Part shown: positions 1-12,000 of the stretch, piece after piece | How positions within the stretch are numbered: position 1 is the stretch's first letter | How the letters are laid out: each line of letters starts with the position of its first letter | Source of the DNA: Priapulus caudatus | Lineage: Eukaryota > Priapulida > Priapulimorpha > Priapulimorphida > Priapulidae | Length of the DNA stretch: 48,481 bases | Direction: 5' to 3' | Assembly (NCBI RefSeq): GCF_000485595.1 | Contig: NW_014577228.1 | Span: 251,252 to 299,732, forward strand | Notes under the pieces: model-generated | Told to the model about the DNA's origin: nothing | Seen by the model: only the letters and a program-made list of their open reading frames with translations | The model's database searches: none | Position numbers and translations under genes: made by a program

Positions 1-1106
1 GGGCGAGAAAAAGGCGAGAAATGACTAAGTAAGCCGCAGAGGTGGGAGGAGTTGCGTCTATGGCTGATAGCGGCGGGCAGCGCGGACCTGACTGCTTTGC
101 AACTCTGTCGAGCTCGCCATTGCACAGTTGTCAAACGTTCAGCGGTGGGGCGCAACAATGGGTCACGAAGAGCGCCGGTGAGGCTGTTTCCTGATTCTGA
201 CGCCATTTCCATTATTGGCAAGGGTTCGCGAATCGTCGAATTTTACGTCTATCTGTGACTTCGCGTGCAAGCTCTCGGTTCGAACATTACTTCGCGTTAG
301 AGTTTTTATATAACAGGACTGTCAGTTCCAATGTCTTGCCCTCTGTGTCCCCACTAAAATTGCGGACTGTTCCTTGGGACCAGCTATGGAGTTCGTGCGC
401 GGCCTATGCATGTCGGCGCACGGATCATAGCTGCCTACGCTGAATACTTTGTCGTAGGAAATTTTGCCGCGGTCGCGTGCGCCTTGCCGCGGAACTGCGC
501 GCAAGATCGCGCAGCACTTCGGATAAACACCTCCTTTCGGCAACGCTTCTCTAGTATCCCGTCTCATCTGGATCGGTCAGTGGTCCTGTGTAATCAATAG
601 TAGTGTCGGGGGTTTCGTTAGAAGTCAGCGCACAGCGAATTCGGCTGTGTACATTATCTTGTACGCCATGCATTTTTTTAACATTTTGTCCTGCAGCCTC
701 AAGCTGCTTAACATTAGAGCCTTTGGTTCTCATCGTGTCTCTTTTGATGTTTTTACTCAATGGCCCAGTACTTTCAAAATAGTAATGTTTAGTAAAACCC
801 CTGTAGTGGTTTGGAGTAGTGCTGTTCTGTAGTAGTACACTCTCTTGTAGCAAATGGTTGATTGTGCATGGGTATAGAACTGGTAAGGATGGAATGGCTG
901 TTTCTGCTACCTGTTAGCAATGAAACGTACTTTTATTGTCATGGTTTTACTGTATCCACAAGAAGTATGTATAACACTGCGGTCTCCTCGAACCAGTAGC
1001 TACATGTACACACGAGTGACTCTTTATGCGACACTTGTATCCTATCAATTCTCGAGTATTCGTCGGACGTAATTTCTCAGCATGGACATGTGTTTTATAT
1101 TCACAG
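1..1106. other. No gene seen; probable intron or 5' flank of tetraspanin
   Basis: I see no exon with recognisable protein similarity here. The missing upstream exons of the tetraspanin should lie before or within this stretch, but no transmembrane segment or CCG loop motif could be found. A GC-rich 17-bp string at 467-483 recurs in reverse complement at 37462-37478, with looser similarity around it, so part of the stretch may be an old dispersed repeat. Confidence 0.4.
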
Positions 1107-1452
1107 GGTTGCTATGACAAGGCCTACAGTGTGATGCTGGATAATTTAGCAGCCATTGGGGGCGTTGGAGTTGGCATTGCCTGTCTAATGGTTAGTTCAC
1201 ACTTTACACCCACTAAATCATCCTCATACCCACAAATGTTTACACCCACGAAATCATCCTCATACCCACAAATGTTTACACCCACGAAATCATCCTCATA
1301 CCCACAAATGCTCACTATCAGCAAGTGTCTTAAAGATTGTTGCCAACAACGTATTTAACATTGCTGACATAGGAATAGTGTAATTCCTAATATTTTTTTT
1401 CTAGGTTATTGGAATGGTGTGTGCTCTGGCGCTCGTTCGACAAATACATTAG
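1107..1452 (+). CDS. Tetraspanin, last two coding exons (3' partial gene)
   Basis: Two exons, 1107-1190 and 1405-1452, join in phase 0 across a GT-AG intron (donor ATG|GTTAGT, acceptor TTTTCTAG|GTT). The joined peptide begins GCYDK, the cysteine-containing end of the large extracellular loop typical of tetraspanins. It runs through a glycine-rich fourth membrane helix (NLAAIGGVGVGIACLM then VIGMVCALALV) and ends after a short tail RQIH at TAG. Tetraspanins are four-pass membrane proteins that organise surface microdomains with integrins and other partners. The first three membrane helices and most of the loop are not in the window, so the subfamily cannot be named. The intron carries a 36-bp tandem repeat. 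I am confident of the family and of the 3' end. Confidence 0.85.
1203..1310. repeat. 36-bp minisatellite, three units, in tetraspanin intron
   Basis: Three near-identical 36-bp units start at 1203, 1239 and 1275; each begins TTTACACCCAC and ends CCACAAATG. They lie wholly inside the terminal intron, starting 12 bp after the splice donor. Both strands stay open through the repeat, which produces artefactual reading frames. Confidence 0.95.
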
Positions 1453-4188
1453 CTAGGTCTGAAGGAAATGGGAGGTTTCAAAACCACCGTGGCGAGACAA
1501 GGTTTCTTCACCGAATGTTAGTGACTGAGGAGGTGTGTGAAGGTATTAAGATACATGAGTCTATATTTATAAATGAGAGATATGAATACAAATGTCGTTT
1601 TATGAATAACACACTGAATTGGAAGTTATAGCGACAGAAAATTAATATCGACCAACTATACCATTTTTCGTGGCATTAATGCCTGAATATCTGGCAAAGG
1701 TTTGAGAGCCTAGTTGTTGTCCATGTCTGTCATCCTATGCCAATATATGGCAACCTGTTGATTATAATTACCATTGCAAATATTGTGAAGCTGGTGGTGA
1801 CAGATCGTAGGGCTGTACAGAGCAATCCTACTTGCACAATTGTCGTACCCTACTAGACTAGCTATTTCGATGTGCTAGGATGCACGAAGTAACCGTGGTA
1901 CGATGGGTAGATAGTGTGGGTTTCGCACGTCGTCTAATTGACTCGCAGGAGGCCAGTGGAGTTTTTGTGTGATTTCTATCCACGTGTGCAACGCTTTTAA
2001 TTTTTTTTTTATTTACACCAAATGCGTTCAACCAGGGGCGTCGACGTTTTAGATGAAATTATTGTGTTTGAAAACACGTTAAATCACGTGAGCATTTTCA
2101 AGAGATTTAAATGAAATACTCCATCAGTGCATAATATAGCATAGTTTACACTTTGGCTGATACATTGGTTTACACATAACAGCGTTGCTTTATAACAGTT
2201 TGTTCAGCACCGTTTGGAGATAAGATTGGTCGGATATTTCCTGGCATGAAGCTGAATGCACAGAGCAGATATCTGTTGTAATATGACAGAAATGGTTTTC
2301 TCCCATTAACAAGTGGCTGTGTGCATTGCCCATGAACACAAAACATTGGTATCGCAAAAAGTTTTGCCAAGATCCAACATGTTTGATATTGCGGACAAAT
2401 GACCGTCAGAAGGTCAGAGAGTCGGCTGTGTGTGTTACGTGCAGACCAACACAAAACACTATTTTGGCCATTGACCAATCAGCATGCACCTAGTAATCAG
2501 GTGATTTTCTAAATATACAAGACAAACGTCTGCTGTGTCCATTAAACAAAGACATAATCTAAGACAAATGTTTGTGTTGTATTACATGAAATGGCTGCTG
2601 TCTGCATTGAACGAAAACCAACACAAAGACATATGTTTCTGTCATATTACAATAAATATCTACTGTTTGCGTTTGGCCTAGCAGGGTAAACGTGAAGTGT
2701 GTGTGAGAGGTGCATAAGGTGCATGAGGTGCATAAGGTGCATGTGTGAGATTATTGGAGGAACTGCGATCTCCTGGTTTCACAGCCAGAATAAGTTTTGC
2801 CAAGGTTGAGATAAGTTTTTGGTGCGTAGGGCAAGTTCGTCAGGCAAGTTGGTAAATATTTATTCATTATATTGAGGTATCGTTAAACCCAGGTGTGTTC
2901 ACAGTGATTAGCTAGGCTGTTTCTTTGATTTGCAATGATCGATTTTATGCGCGCTCGTGTAATATTGGAGGACAGTTCGCACTCGATATTTATGTAGGAT
3001 CTCACAGAAACTATTACTGCCACATCTCAGAACTCCTGTCGTGTGTATTTTTAATCTCTACAATGTGTTGTCTTCTTGTTGCGATGTTTTACACACTCCC
3101 CTTCGTTTTACCTGTGACCATGAAGTTGAAGATATTTTAATGTATATCATTATTACTAGGAACACGTGATTTCAAATTGGTATGGATCTTGAAATATTGA
3201 CATTTATATTAATTTGATATAACGTATTCCAGATATTATATGTGACGCCTAATTGTCGTTGCTGTCAATATAGCCTAGGTTGGAGTGCCCGAAATAAAAA
3301 AATAAACGGTTAAAGTCACATCAAAGCTGCTAGTACAGATAAACAAATCCAGGTGATGCAACGATTCGGGTAAAGAATATGAGAGTGGTGTTACTGTTAG
3401 CAATCATGGTCAGAATTCTAATTATGTTTTGGGTACGGGCCGGATTTTCCGTACAAGCACATGGCATACCTCGTCTTGCAAAGGATGGCTTTGGTATATT
3501 GAGTGATTAAGTGATTGAATGATTTAGTAATCGATAGGTATATACATTCCTTAATGGTGCGTGGAGGCAGAGTAAAGCATCTAGTGCAGGCAGCTCGATT
3601 GACCTATGACGAATTGTATTGGTACTAGGCCAGTTTTTCCAAGGCAACTTTATCGATGTTGTCTGTATGAACGTCATTCCAATGTTTCTGTATATAAACA
3701 TATTTACCGTATTGAACCTAGTATTTGCATCTATATAATTGTTGTACTGGGGTTTGTGCGTGAGATCGCTTATCGATCGAGTGCTTGAGATAACTTTTTG
3801 CACTACAACATAATCATGAAATTGTGTGTAGAAGGACCATGTAAAATTTGCTATTCGTACGTACGCCAGTCATATATGGCAGCAGTTTTAGGAATGTTGA
3901 AAAAATGATCCCCTTTGCTCTTGCTATGTGTCTTCCCCTTCTCACACCTAAAACGCAAGTCAGTGTGCTGAAGGCAGCAACTCGTCCGGAAGCCACTACG
4001 CTGATGAATACGTTCCCCGCTCTGCTCGTGGAGAATAGGGCTGGAAATCAAATTTCTCTACGACGTTGTATCTTTGGCAGCTTTTTCGGCATTTCCTCAC
4101 GCCTAGCATTGGTCTAAATGTGTGCACACATGCCTATTTTACTGTATATACGCCGCTGGTCAGATACTCTTCATTATCACTGCATGTA
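1453..4188. other. Intergenic; no gene seen, some degenerate repeats
   Basis: No exon-like coding signal was found. Around 2260-2680 there is a degenerate repeat: a block near 2585-2640 recurs loosely about 65 bp on, and a string at 2266-2292 reappears in reverse complement at 2637-2662, suggesting an eroded foldback element. At 2708-2742 a 9-10-bp unit (AGGTGCATAA/AGGTGCATG) is repeated four times. The rest is AT-rich without clear structure. Confidence 0.5.
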
Positions 4189-4462
4189 GCAACTAGACAG
4201 AGGGCACTCACGGAGAGTGCATGCCTCCGCCAGCGACATACGCCATACGCCATACGCCATACGACTGAGGAACGCACGAATAACCCACGATATACGCCAA
4301 CGTACATGTATGCTCGCTCGCCGCTCAGTCAGCAGCAGCCGGCTGTGGCTGGCTTTCTCGCTGACGCGCTAATATCGATCGCGCAAACACACACACCAAC
4401 ACACGAACGCACAGACCCGAATACATAACTTCCTGCCAACCCCTTGGCGGAGGTAATAATGG
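4189..4462 (-). repeat. Dispersed repeat copy, inverted relative to 23693-24087
   Basis: The 40 bases at 4191-4230 match the reverse complement of 24047-24086 almost perfectly. Further along, both copies share a GCTCGC/CAGTCAGCAGCAG block, a CA-rich stretch and a GCGGAGGTAAT end. Within this copy a 7-bp unit CATACGC repeats about four times at 4236-4262. The strand is arbitrary, set relative to the other copy. Confidence 0.7.
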
Positions 4463-4509
4463 CCACGTATTGTATTGTACCGCACGTAATATATACAAGC
4501 GGTTGTAGG

Positions 4510-4684
<175 letters not shown>

Positions 4685-4850
4685 GCAGGAAATGCATTTT
4701 TCACATGTCGGCAGCAATGTAATTAGTAACTGCATTTCTGTATTTGAGGTACTCACCGTGACATAGCGCTTGTATTTATGTGTGTAACTAGTATATTAAT
4801 ACCACACTCGTTATTATACACACTTAACCGTGTTAGTTGGCACATCTATA

Positions 4851-5510
4851 GAATGTACACCTATATGTATCTGTATGTACACCTATATGTACCTGTATGT
4901 ACACCTATATGTACCTGCATGTACACCTATATGTACCTGTATGTACACCTATATGTACCTGTATGTACCTGTATGTACACCTATATGTACCTGCATGTAC
5001 ACCTATATGTACCTGTATGTACCTGTATGTACACCTATATGTACCTGTATGTACACCTATATGTACCTGCATGTACACCTATATGTACCTGTATGTACAC
5101 CTATATGTACCTGTATGTACACCTATATGTACCTGCATGTACACCTATATGTACCTGTATGTACACCTATATGTACACCTATATGTACCTGCATGTACAC
5201 CTATATGTACCTGTATGTACACCTATATGTACCTGCATGTACACCTATATGTACCTGCATGTACACCTATATGTACCTGCATGTACACCTATATGTACCT
5301 GCATGTACACCTATATGTACCTGTATGTACACCTATATGTACCTGTATGTACACTTGTATGTACCTGCATGTACACCTATATGTACACCTATATGTACCT
5401 GCATGTACACCTATATGTACCTGTATGTACACCTATATGTACCTGCATGTACACCTATATGTACCTGCATGTACACCTATATGTACCTGTATGTACGCCT
5501 ATATGTACCA
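4851..5510. repeat. 22-bp minisatellite, about 30 units
   Basis: The unit is GTACACCTATATGTACCTGY plus AT, with 10-bp and 12-bp sub-blocks sometimes duplicated or dropped. A C/T change in CTGCAT/CTGTAT alternates along the array. The unit has no stop codon in any forward frame, and its length is 1 modulo 3, so all three forward frames stay open for more than 200 codons. That is a composition effect, not coding evidence. GTAC palindromes recur inside each unit. Confidence 0.97.
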
Positions 5511-6940
5511 CTCTGTCAATAGAGGACCACTTTCGTCGCTTCCCATGAGTGGTTGTTATATGGTATAGTATATTACAATTAACTCATATTATTGTAGTGG
5601 ACACCCGTCAGTAAAAGACATTTTTGGGGTTTCCATTGAGTGAACCTTATATTCAGGTTTGTCTGTATGTGAAATGTATTTACCATATTATACTGTTTGG
5701 AAAATGCCACTAGATTACTATATATAAAACATAACTACTGCGTCACTGCACACATATAATCAAGACCTAACAATAATTAAGAGGAAGTTGAGCAGCAATC
5801 CTCCGTCCAATGCTGTACCAGTATTTAATATATCATATCGTTGGAATGTAAAACTCTGAGAGTATTTTTAATATCGTTCGGAATATTTGGTTGTATGCTC
5901 GACTTTCGTCTGAGTGAAATTACGAAGTGAGCGGAGGTATTTTTGAGGTACTACACTTGTTAAACGGGCTCATGCATTCTGCACGCAACTGTCGACGAAT
6001 AGTCAGTGTTGTTATAGGTAACCATGGCGATGCTAGTAACAAATTCTTGAATCAATATCCATCTATCCAGGCGCTAATAAAAACACATTGTTTTTATTCA
6101 CCCCTGATCTATCTATCTGTCCGTATGACTGTCCGTATGTCCGTCCGTCCGTCCGTTCGTCTATGTCTGTCTGTGTCTTTCTTGTCTCTTTGTCTATTAA
6201 CTATCTATCGGCATGTTACGCTAGCCACGTCACTGCAATCTCTCCCAGCGTGAATTTGTTGTCATTTCACCTGGAACTGAGCTTACGGCTTGACTATTGC
6301 ACTGCTTGTCACCAGATTCATGCGAGATTTGATGTACGCGTGTGGGTACAATATGTGGGTATATCTGTGTATGTAGATGCGAGGACACAGCCCAGCAGAA
6401 CAGGTCAGCCTGTGCTTTGCTCTGTTCGTTTGTTGGTGCGCGAGCATTGTGTAGGACCGACCACTCACAGTGGTGAATACGCATGCACCTGTACGCTTCA
6501 CCCTCCAGTTCCCAGCATCGCGAGGAACTAATGAACGTAATGCGTTTAATTGCTGTGTGGCTGTACTCATGTCGCACAGGTGCTGTGACAGAGTGAGTGA
6601 CTATGTGCAGGTAGAGCTAGTTTTCGTATAATAATGTGTAACGGTTTCCCAATAGTTCTATCTGTGAATGTAATCCGTGCAAATGGTTTTCAGCGTTGTA
6701 TACATTATCGTTGTTTCGGAGATCATTGAAGATAAATAAAGCATCGTATCTGTCACAGTACTATTGGATACTGCATATTATTAATGTAATTAACTGGTTC
6801 GATCTTGTCGCTTTTTCCAAGAAGATATGCGCTCTCTGCTTGTATCTGCATAGTCATTGATCTCTTTCACTCACCGTTCAGTTCTTTGTCGTTGGCGTAA
6901 TATATAGCGTTGTGGGCTCTTTCCTGTAAACACTATTTAT
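5511..6940. other. Intergenic; no gene seen
   Basis: AT-rich unique sequence. A short run of GTCC/GTCT tetranucleotides lies at about 6115-6180. Reading frames in 6088-6577 overlap on both strands and have no family features. Confidence 0.5.
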
Positions 6941-7559
6941 TAGCTCATCTGACATAGTCAGATGCAGCTTGTAGAATCGCATGATCGTCCGTCCGTCCGT
7001 CCGTCCGTCCGTCCGTCCGTCCGTCCGTCCGTCCGTGCGCAGCGTACCGTGCGTCCGCCCGTCATACGAGTGTGGGCACAAATCTTAACGCGCTCGACGT
7101 ACGGTCACGATATTCGGACGTGGGGGGGGGGTAATCCGAAAACGAGTTGGGATGTCGAAGCTGGGGGTCAAAGGTCAAAGGTCAAGAGGTGTAAAAGAAG
7201 GGGAACATTCCCTCCTTAACTTAAGGTATAGGGAGGAAATGCAGAATTGCGGCACAAATTAAACGGCTCGACCTAGGCTCGTGATAGTCGGTGTATAGCA
7301 TCATGGTAGGAAAAGCCATCACTGTGCCGAAATTGGAGGTCACAGTCAAGGTCAATGGGCACAGGCAGATTTTAGACATTTTCTGAGGAATGGTGTGACG
7401 AAGCGATTGAAAACTTTTTTGTTTCAGCGGTGACCTACCATTTTTATGGCTTTATTGAAAGGACCATGAAATGTGCTTTCCACTGACGTGCGAAGAGTAA
7501 GTGTCTGATAACCTTTTGACCCTCAAGAGGAGGTTAAACATGGATTTGTTGTCTGTTAA
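6941..7559 (+). repeat. Dispersed repeat, copy 1 (inverted partner at 36150-36711)
   Basis: About 600 bp that matches the reverse complement of 36150-36711 along its length, with small gaps. Ordered landmarks shared by both: a hairpin CATCTGAC-ATA-GTCAGATG near the left edge, a CGTC-rich stretch (expanded here to about 14 CGTC units at 6986-7036, nearly absent in the partner), repeated GGTCA half-sites, a TTAACTTAAGG palindrome region, and a GACCCTCAAGAGGAGG end. No open frame is kept between copies, so it looks non-autonomous. The class is unknown. Confidence 0.85.
7165..7184 (+). promoter_or_regulatory. Triple DR1-type nuclear-receptor half-sites
   Basis: GGGTCA, AGGTCA and AGGTCA follow one another with a one-base A spacer. 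This is the DR1 layout bound by RXR/HNF4/COUP-type receptors. The same array is kept in the partner repeat at 36536-36555. Whether it is used is unknown. Confidence 0.4.
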
Positions 7560-9054
7560 CAAAGGAGTGAACTGCTTTTGCTATTAGAGCCCCCTCCCGC
7601 CACCCCTCCCCCCTCCTCCCCCTTCCCCACCCTCCCGCCGCCCTTCGCCCCCGTCGCCCCTACCTCTTACATCTGCGATAAGTGGTGCATGTCCTAACAA
7701 TGATGTGTACGCAACTGCGTGTCTGCATATCTGCGCCTAACAAATGTGGTGCTACGCACGACTGAAATTTTACGTTTATAACCGTAGCAACAGACCTCAG
7801 ATGAGCCCAGACGCTCTGCGGCTCTTGTTTATTTTATTCATTTATTAATTTAAAGACGGTACATTAGTAATATATATATATCAACATGAGCTTGAAAGCT
7901 CATCACCGCCACTGCAATAAAAAAAACTGTTCTTAATTAAAAGTGCTGGTTTAACAAGTTACAAGCGACGACACCAGGGCAGCTAGGTACCCCCAAGTGT
8001 ATGTACTTTTACTAAAAATTATATCACGCACACTATATTATAACATTGTACGAGGCATAACTACATGCGTACTAAACGTAACAACCATAAAGACTATAGT
8101 AGGGACAACACGTACACATACGAGAAACGCAAATACTAAAACATAACAACAATAACCACACAAGGATGCTAAAACTATCAGTCGATTGAAAGAAAAAATT
8201 CTACTGAGGAAATACGTTGCTGTGGTAACAACAATATGCGTGCCGTTCTTATATACGTTTAAACCGGAGACTGACAGCACGTGTGCTTTATAAAATCCGG
8301 TCTATAATATTCACTTTGCTCGCAGCATCACGCCATGGGTTCCCCGATATGCCGATAGGCAGAGAGATTGGTCACGTTGAAGCTATTTAAATCTCCCGTA
8401 ACTGCCACATTGCAATAGGAACATTATTTCGAAACACAAAACACTCGGCACACATTGGCACATTTACGTTGAATAACGATATTTAGACCATAGAACGGCG
8501 ACCTCTCTATGAAGGGAAATTTTGGTCTTTCCCTTAAATGAAGTTGCGGTTATGTACCGAAACCATCTCTCTTGTGCGTCCACATGTTTGTAAAGCTGGT
8601 TTCCACGACTTCATTGGTGATGATTTACAAATTACGCATTATTGCAATTATGCATTAAACGAAAATTACTATTAGTAGAAAGTCAAATAAATGTTTGTGT
8701 ATTATCAATGTTTCTGAAGGGCAGTGTCACTAGATGCATGGCGATACGAGGTCAGAATTCAACATAGCATTTCCTAATGCCATTGGCTGGTGGCGCCCCC
8801 AGCTAAAAAGAGCGGTAGCTATCATATTACAGGTGCGGGCGGTAAAATCGTCGACCGGAGACTATATATATATTACAAGTAGATAATAGGAAATAATTCC
8901 CTATTATCTACTTCTAATATATCTATATGTCCAGCACTATATTATGTGCATATCGCCATCGGCCGCACGAAAAAGATTGAGCTCTGCAATTTGCAGATAC
9001 GCAGGCGCTCGCCAAATTTTACCACGTTTCCCTTTAGTCAGATAGCCCGACAAT
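7560..9054. other. Intergenic; C-rich tract and short repeats, no gene seen
   Basis: 7590-7660 is a C-rich strand-biased tract. 7835-7905 (an ATTT-rich run, GACGGTACATT, ATATATATCAACATGAGCTTG, a short hairpin) is similar to the reverse complement of 43925-44000, so it is a short dispersed repeat. A 17-bp string AATCGTCGACCGGAGAC occurs at about 8847 and again at about 9131. No coding signal was found. Confidence 0.5.
8863..8924. mobile_element. Short hairpin element, CARRAGT/GAGTAGATAATAG family
   Basis: Left arm AAGTAGATAATAGG (8877-8890) pairs with CCCTATTATCTACTT (8899-8913), and weaker AT pairing continues outward. The arm sequence matches the ends of the elements at 14103-14162 and 17908-18680. 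Confidence 0.6.
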
Positions 9055-12000
9055 GATTTGAATTCATAATTTCGCAACATGCTCTATATTTTCGGCGCGA
9101 ACGGGCATGCACAAGTCCGATATCGTCAGAATCGTCGACCGGAGACTACACATGAGTGTCGGGAGATTGGAGAAAGGCAGCAGGGAAGATAGCTGGGGCG
9201 GGAGAAAAAGTAGGAGGCTGAGCGAAAGACAATGGAGGCAAGGAGACGGGCGGAAGCGGATGAAGTAGGAATTTTGCACACTACAGGCTAGGGCGCTCTC
9301 GTAATTATGAACACAGGTCTACTGATAACAATTAATTACAGAAATCGATGCTGAGATACCCCATAATCATATTAAATGCATAATTATCACAAAATATAAC
9401 TCTACTAATGAGATATTGCGCATGCGCTAACACACAAACGTAGCAAGATTATGCACTGGCTTGTATATGCAGCGGGTACCTTACATGCAATGTCGTCGTC
9501 CTTTTTCATAACTGAGGTCTACTGATGGAATGTTATCATATAAATCTTTGCTAGAATACCTCCTATCTATTTTGAATGCATAATTTTCGCAAAATATTAT
9601 TATTCTCGGGAGATATTGCGCATGCGCCAGCACCGTTTCAGGCGTGCAGTACAGACTGAATACAACTGCATAATATAGCTTGCTGAAAGAGGGAGTGAAT
9701 GTTGGGAGACTGGGGAAAGGCAGCAGGAAAGATAGCTGGGGCGGGAGAAAAAGAAGGAGGCTGAGCGAGGGACAGGGGAGGGAAGGGGACGGGCGGGAAC
9801 GGACGAAGTAGGGATTTTGCACCCTACAAGCTAGGGTGCTCTCCTAATTAGGAACACATCTACTGATAACAATTAATTACAGTAATCGATGCTAAGATAC
9901 CCCATAACCAATTTAAATTCATAATCATCGCAAAATATAACTCTTCTAGTGAGATATTGCGCATGCGCTAACACACTAACGTAGCCAGATTATGTCCTGG
10001 CTTGTATATGCAGCAGGTACCTTACATGCAAGGTATTCGTCCTATTTCTTAACCGAGATTTACTGATGAATTTTTATTATATAAATCTTTGCTAGAACAC
10101 CTCCTCTCTATTTTGAATGCATAATTTTCGCAAAATATTAATATCTCTGGAGATATTGCGCATGCGCAAGCACCGTTTCAGGCGTGCAGTACGGACTGAA
10201 TACAACTGCATAATATAGCTTGCTGAAAGAGGGAGTGAATGTTGGGAGACTGAGGAAAGGCAGCAGGAAAGATAGCTGGGGCGGGAAAAAAAGAAGGAGG
10301 CTGAGCGAGGGACAGGGGAGGCAAGGGGACGGGCGGGAGTGGATGAAGTAGGGATTTTTCACCCTACAGGTTAGGGCGCTCTCCCAATTATGATCACAGG
10401 TCTACTGATAACAATTAATTACAGAAATCGATGCTGAGATACCCCATAACCAGTTTAAATTCATAATCATCACAAAATATAACTCTTCCAGTGAGATATT
10501 GCGCATGCGCTAACACACTAACGTAGCCAGATTATGCCCTGGCTTGTATATGCAGCAGGTACCTTACATGCAAGGTCTTCGTCCTATTTCTTAACCGAAA
10601 TCTACTGATAAATTTTTATTATATAAATCTTTGCTAGAATACTTCCTCTCTATTTTAATGCATAATTTTTGCAAAATATTAATATTCTCTGGAGATATTG
10701 CGCATGCGCAAGCACTATTTCAGGCGTGCAATACGGACTGAAGACAACTGTGTAATATAGCTTGCTGAGAGAGGGAGTGAGTGTTGGCAGACTGGGGAAA
10801 GGCAGCAGGGAAGATAGCTGGGGCGGGAGAAAAAGAAGGAGGCTGAGCGAAAGACAATGGAGGCAAGGGGACGGGCGAGAGCGGACGAAGTAGGGATTTT
10901 TGCACCCTGCAGGCCAGGGCGCTCTCCCAATTATGAACACAGGTCTACTGATAACAATTAATTACAGAAATCGATGCTGAGATACCCCATAACCAATTTA
11001 AATTCATAATCATCACAAAATATAACTTTTCTACTGTGATATTGCGCATGCGCTAACACACTAACGTAGCCAGATTATGCCATGGCTTGTATATGCAGCT
11101 GGTACCTTACATGCACGGTCTTCGTCCTATTTCTTAACCGGGATCTACTGATGAATTTTTATTATATAAATCTTTGCTAGAGTACCTCCTCTCTATTTTG
11201 AATGCATACTTTTTGCAAAATATTAAAATTCTCTGGAGATATTGCGCATGCGCAAGCACCGTTTCAAGCGTGCAGTACGAACTGAATACAACTGCATAAT
11301 ATAGCTTGCTGAGAGAGGGAGTGAATGTTGGGAGACTGAGGAAAGGCAGCAGGAAAGACAGCTGGGGCGGAAAAAAAGAAGGAGGCTGAGCGAGGGACAG
11401 GGGAGTCAAGGGGACGGGCGGGAGTAGATGAAGTAGGGATTTTGCACCCTACAGGCTAGGACGCTCTCCAGATTATGAACACAGGTCTACTGATAACAAT
11501 TAATTACAGAAATCGATGCTGAGATACCCCATAACCAATTTAAATTCATAATCATCGCAAAATATAACTCTTCTAGCGAGATATTGCGCATGCGCTAACA
11601 CACTCACGTAGCCAGATTATGCCCTGGCTTGTATATGCAGCAGGTACCTTACATGCAAGGTCTTCGTCCTATTTCTTAGCTGAGGTCTACTGATGGAATT
11701 TTATCATATAAATCTATGCTAGAATACATCCTCTCTATTTTAAATGTAAACATTTTGCAAAATATTAAAATTCTCTGGAGATATTGCGCATGCGCAAGCA
11801 CCGTTTCAGGCGTGCAATACGGACTGAAGACAACTGTGTAATATAGCTTGCTGAGAGAGGGAGTGAGTGTTGGCAGACTGAGGAAAGTCAGCAGGAAAGA
11901 TAGCTGGGGCGGGAGAAAAAGAAGGAGACTGAGCAAAAGACAATGGAGGCAAGGGGACGGGCGGGAGCGGACGAAGTATGAATTTTGCACCCTGCAGGCT

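Noticed and set aside
4778-5568. Three overlapping forward frames of 223-256 codons rich in CTPICTCMYTYMYL-type repeats
   Set aside because: All come from a 22-bp minisatellite with no stop codon in any forward frame; frame openness is automatic.
6088-7219. Arg-Pro-Ser-Val and Thr-Asp-Gly-Arg frames
   Set aside because: Translation of GTCC/CGTC tetranucleotide runs.
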